The translations under genes were made by a program, and so were the position numbers. Below the pieces are notes generated by a model, which worked only from the letters and a program-made list of their open reading frames with translations, had not been told where the DNA came from and did not search any database. Of a DNA stretch of 7,109 nucleotides, positions 5,572 through 7,109 are shown piece by piece; within the stretch, counting starts at the first letter, position 1; each line of letters starts with the position of its first letter. Source of the stretch: Crocinitomicaceae bacterium (GTDB taxonomy: Bacteria; Bacteroidota; Bacteroidia; Flavobacteriales_D; Sanyastnellaceae); contig PBWG01000044.1 in NCBI GenBank assembly GCA_002729115.1, forward strand, positions 1 through 7,109, written 5' to 3'.

Positions 5572-6970
5572 GCCCCATTTGGGCCCCCAACTCGAGCATC
5601 AAACGCTTCGCCTCGACCACGTCGTTGCGGATGTCGCCGTCCAGGATGGCCTCCTTGATGGCGTTCTTGATGTCGCCCACAGGTCGGGAAGGTGGGATGC
5701 CAAACGCTTCCATGATTTCTTCTCCTGACACAGGGGGCTGGAAGTTCCGGATGTGGTCCTTTTCTTCGACTTCACGCAGCTTCTCGACCACGACGTCGTA
5801 GTTCCTCAGATACCGTTCCACCTTGGCCTCGTTCTTGGAGGTGATGTCGGCGCGGCACAAAATCATCAGATCGTCGATGTCGTCGCCCGCCTCAAACAGC
5901 AGTCGCCGGACCGCGCTGTCCGTCACCACATCTTTGGTGAGTGCGATGGGGCGTAGGTGAAGCAGGACCAGCTTTTGGACGTACTTCATCTTGGCGTCCA
6001 TGGGCAGCTTCATCCGTGCAAAAATCTTGGGCACCATGCGGGCACCACGGTCTTCATGACCATGAAACGTCCAACCCGACCTGGCGTCGAATCGCTTGGT
6101 GGGGGGCTTGGCGATGTCGTGCATGATGGCCGCCCACCGCAACCACAGGGAATCGCTGTGTTCGGCCACGTTGTCCAACACTTCCAAGGTGTGGTAGAAG
6201 TTGTCTTTGTGACCCACGCCCTTCCGCCATTCCACCCCTTGAAGGGCAGCCATTTCAGGGAAGAACTTGTGCAGCAACTTGGTTTTGAAGAGCAGCTTGA
6301 ACCCGCGTGATGGTCGGGGCGACAAAATGATCTTGTTCACCTCGGTGTGGATGCGTTCGGCCGAGATGATGCCCAGCCGATTGGCGTTGCGCCGAATCGA
6401 AGCCAAGCTGCCTTCCTCAATCCGAAAGCCCAATTGCGAAGCAAACCGCACGGCCCGAAGCATGCGCAACGGATCGTCGCTGTACGTCACATCAGGATCC
6501 AGTGGGGTGCGAATCCATTTGCGGTTCAAGTCGTCGACCCCGCCGAACGGGTCCACCAGTTTGCCAAACGAGTCGGCGTTCAGGCTGATGGCCATGGCGT
6601 TGATGGTGAAGTCCCGGCGGTTTTGGTCGTCTTCCAAAGTGCCGTCCTCGACGACGGGTTTTCTGCTGCCACGCGAGTAGCTTTCCTTCCGCGCCCCCAC
6701 AAATTCCACCTCGTAGTCGCGCGCCTTGAACATCGCGGTCCCGAAATTTTTGAAGACATGGACTTGGTGAATGCCCATGGATTGGGCGGTGGCCCGGGCC
6801 AATTCAATCCCACTGCCTTCCGTCACAATGTCGATGTCCTTGCACGGGCGGTCGAGCAGGAGGTCACGGACAAATCCGCCAATTACGAACGCACGTTGTC
6901 CGCGCTCGTCGGCGAGTTCTCCAACCCGTTTGAAGACGGGATGGGTGAGGTGTGACGCCAAGTTCATCAT
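5543..6970 (-). CDS. cca: CCA-adding tRNA nucleotidyltransferase with HD domain
   Basis: A 475-residue class II nucleotidyltransferase of the Bacteroidota type that builds or repairs the CCA end of tRNAs; a poly(A) polymerase of the same superfamily is the alternative. Counting from ATG 6968-6970: the head motif is GGFVRDLLL (31-39), the catalytic DxD is Asp45/Asp47 in CKDIDIVT (43-50), then RRDFTINAMA (118-127), DPLRMLRAVRFASQLGF (166-182) and the ERIHTE element (205-210) that contributes to nucleotide selection. An HD hydrolase domain follows, with MHDIAKP (283-289) and the histidines of FHGHEDRGA (302-310). The frame continues up to ATG 7039, but that extension would overlap the upstream gene. 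A perfect promoter element also lies inside it, so the start is placed at 6970 (or the adjacent ATG at 6967). Its product acts on tRNAs, as does that of its convergent neighbour glnS. Confidence 0.96.
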   Translation of the reverse strand: MMNLASHLTHPVFKRVGELADERGQRAFVIGGFVRDLLLDRPCKDIDIVTEGSGIELARATAQSMGIHQVHVFKNFGTAMFKARDYEVEFVGARKESYSRGSRKPVVEDGTLEDDQNRRDFTINAMAISLNADSFGKLVDPFGGVDDLNRKWIRTPLDPDVTYSDDPLRMLRAVRFASQLGFRIEEGSLASIRRNANRLGIISAERIHTEVNKIILSPRPSRGFKLLFKTKLLHKFFPEMAALQGVEWRKGVGHKDNFYHTLEVLDNVAEHSDSLWLRWAAIMHDIAKPPTKRFDARSGWTFHGHEDRGARMVPKIFARMKLPMDAKMKYVQKLVLLHLRPIALTKDVVTDSAVRRLLFEAGDDIDDLMILCRADITSKNEAKVERYLRNYDVVVEKLREVEEKDHIRNFQPPVSGEEIMEAFGIPPSRPVGDIKNAIKEAILDGDIRNDVVEAKRLMLELGAQMGLTPSPSSRP

Positions 6971-6978
6971 GGGTGAAG

Positions 6979-6986
6979 CAAAGGTA
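6979..6986 (-). promoter_or_regulatory. Candidate -7 promoter element of cca (TACCTTTG)
   Basis: On the minus strand this reads TACCTTTG followed by C, an exact match to TAnnTTTG, ending 8 nt before the ATG at 6970. It lies in the 31-bp spacer between cca and the stop of the upstream gene. No clear -33 TTG is seen 17-23 bp upstream. The implied leader is at most a few bases, and the position argues against the longer start at 7039. Confidence 0.6.
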
Positions 6987-7001
6987 CTTCTGGTCGGGGT
7001 G

Positions 7002-7109
7002 TCATTTCCTGAGGAATGAGAATCGACCGGCTTCGTCAAACGCCACCATCATGGACGGAACGCCTGTGCCTCCGACGTCATTCCTGCGGTGGGCGCTGAC
7101 GTGGTCGAC
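7002..7109 (-). CDS. Unidentified protein, C-terminal 35 residues only
   Basis: A minus-strand frame is open from the right edge to TGA at 7002-7004 and encodes 35 residues ending in GVPSMMVAFDEAGRFSFLRK. The codons favour G or C in the third position, as in the neighbouring genes, and the segment reads like the end of a folded soluble protein (a hydrophobic Met-Met-Val-Ala-Phe strand, a turn, then Phe-Ser-Phe). It lies 31 bp upstream of cca on the same strand. I do not recognise the family. A short open plus-strand frame from ATG 7051 is the competing reading and looks less protein-like. Confidence 0.5.
   Translation of the reverse strand, partial: VDHVSAHRRNDVGGTGVPSMMVAFDEAGRFSFLRK

Noticed and set aside
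6971..7039. The longer cca start at ATG 7037-7039
   Set aside because: It would overlap the upstream gene's 3' end and place the promoter element inside the coding region, and the added residues look unlike the family.
7051..7109. A plus-strand gene starting at ATG 7051
   Set aside because: Only 19 codons are visible, with little protein character; the minus-strand reading ends in a more convincing C-terminus and fits the cca strand.

Overview
The window looks like a compact chromosomal stretch from a fairly GC-rich member of the Bacteroidota, probably Flavobacteriales-like. Three things point there. Exact or near-exact copies of the Bacteroidota -7 promoter element (TAnnTTTG) sit just ahead of clpS, glnS and cca. 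ClpS and the CCA-adding enzyme have sequences of the Bacteroidota type. A secreted FG-GAP protein ends in a cysteine-bracketed dockerin-like pair, as I recall from marine Flavobacteriales. The phylum call is fairly secure; the order is a guess.

Layout, left to right. Positions 2-385 (+) are the C-terminal end of a polysaccharide-flippase-like membrane protein. Positions 379-2337 (-) encode a large secreted FG-GAP/VCBS protein with an ASPIC/UnbV domain and a C-terminal dockerin-like pair; it overlaps the flippase tail to tail by 7 bp. Nine bases upstream of it on the same strand is clpS (2347-2640, -), so the two are probably one transcript. A 121-bp divergent spacer then leads to a LytTR-type regulator (2762-3481, +) with a degenerate N-terminal domain and an Asn-Gly repeat linker. 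Eight bases after its stop lies the stop of a small YopX-like protein (3490-3831, -). That gene diverges from glnS (3862-5571, +) across only 30 bp. glnS overlaps the CCA-adding enzyme gene cca (5543-6970, -) tail to tail by 29 bp. The last 108 bases hold the C-terminus of an unidentified minus-strand gene upstream of cca.

Functionally this is a mixed neighbourhood. glnS (glutaminyl-tRNA synthesis) and cca (tRNA 3'-end maturation) both serve tRNA charging, and clpS serves N-degron proteolysis. The flippase fragment and the FG-GAP protein concern the cell surface or secretion. The LytTR protein is a transcription factor of unknown target. There is no sign of an insertion sequence, CRISPR array, tRNA or rRNA gene. 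Gene packing is very tight: two convergent overlaps, an 8-bp convergent gap, and candidate promoters that would give transcripts with very short or no leaders. I see no complete undescribed system. The least familiar elements are the YopX-like protein with its glnS-overlapping control region, the FG-GAP/ASPIC/dockerin protein paired with clpS, and the unusual N-terminus of the LytTR regulator.
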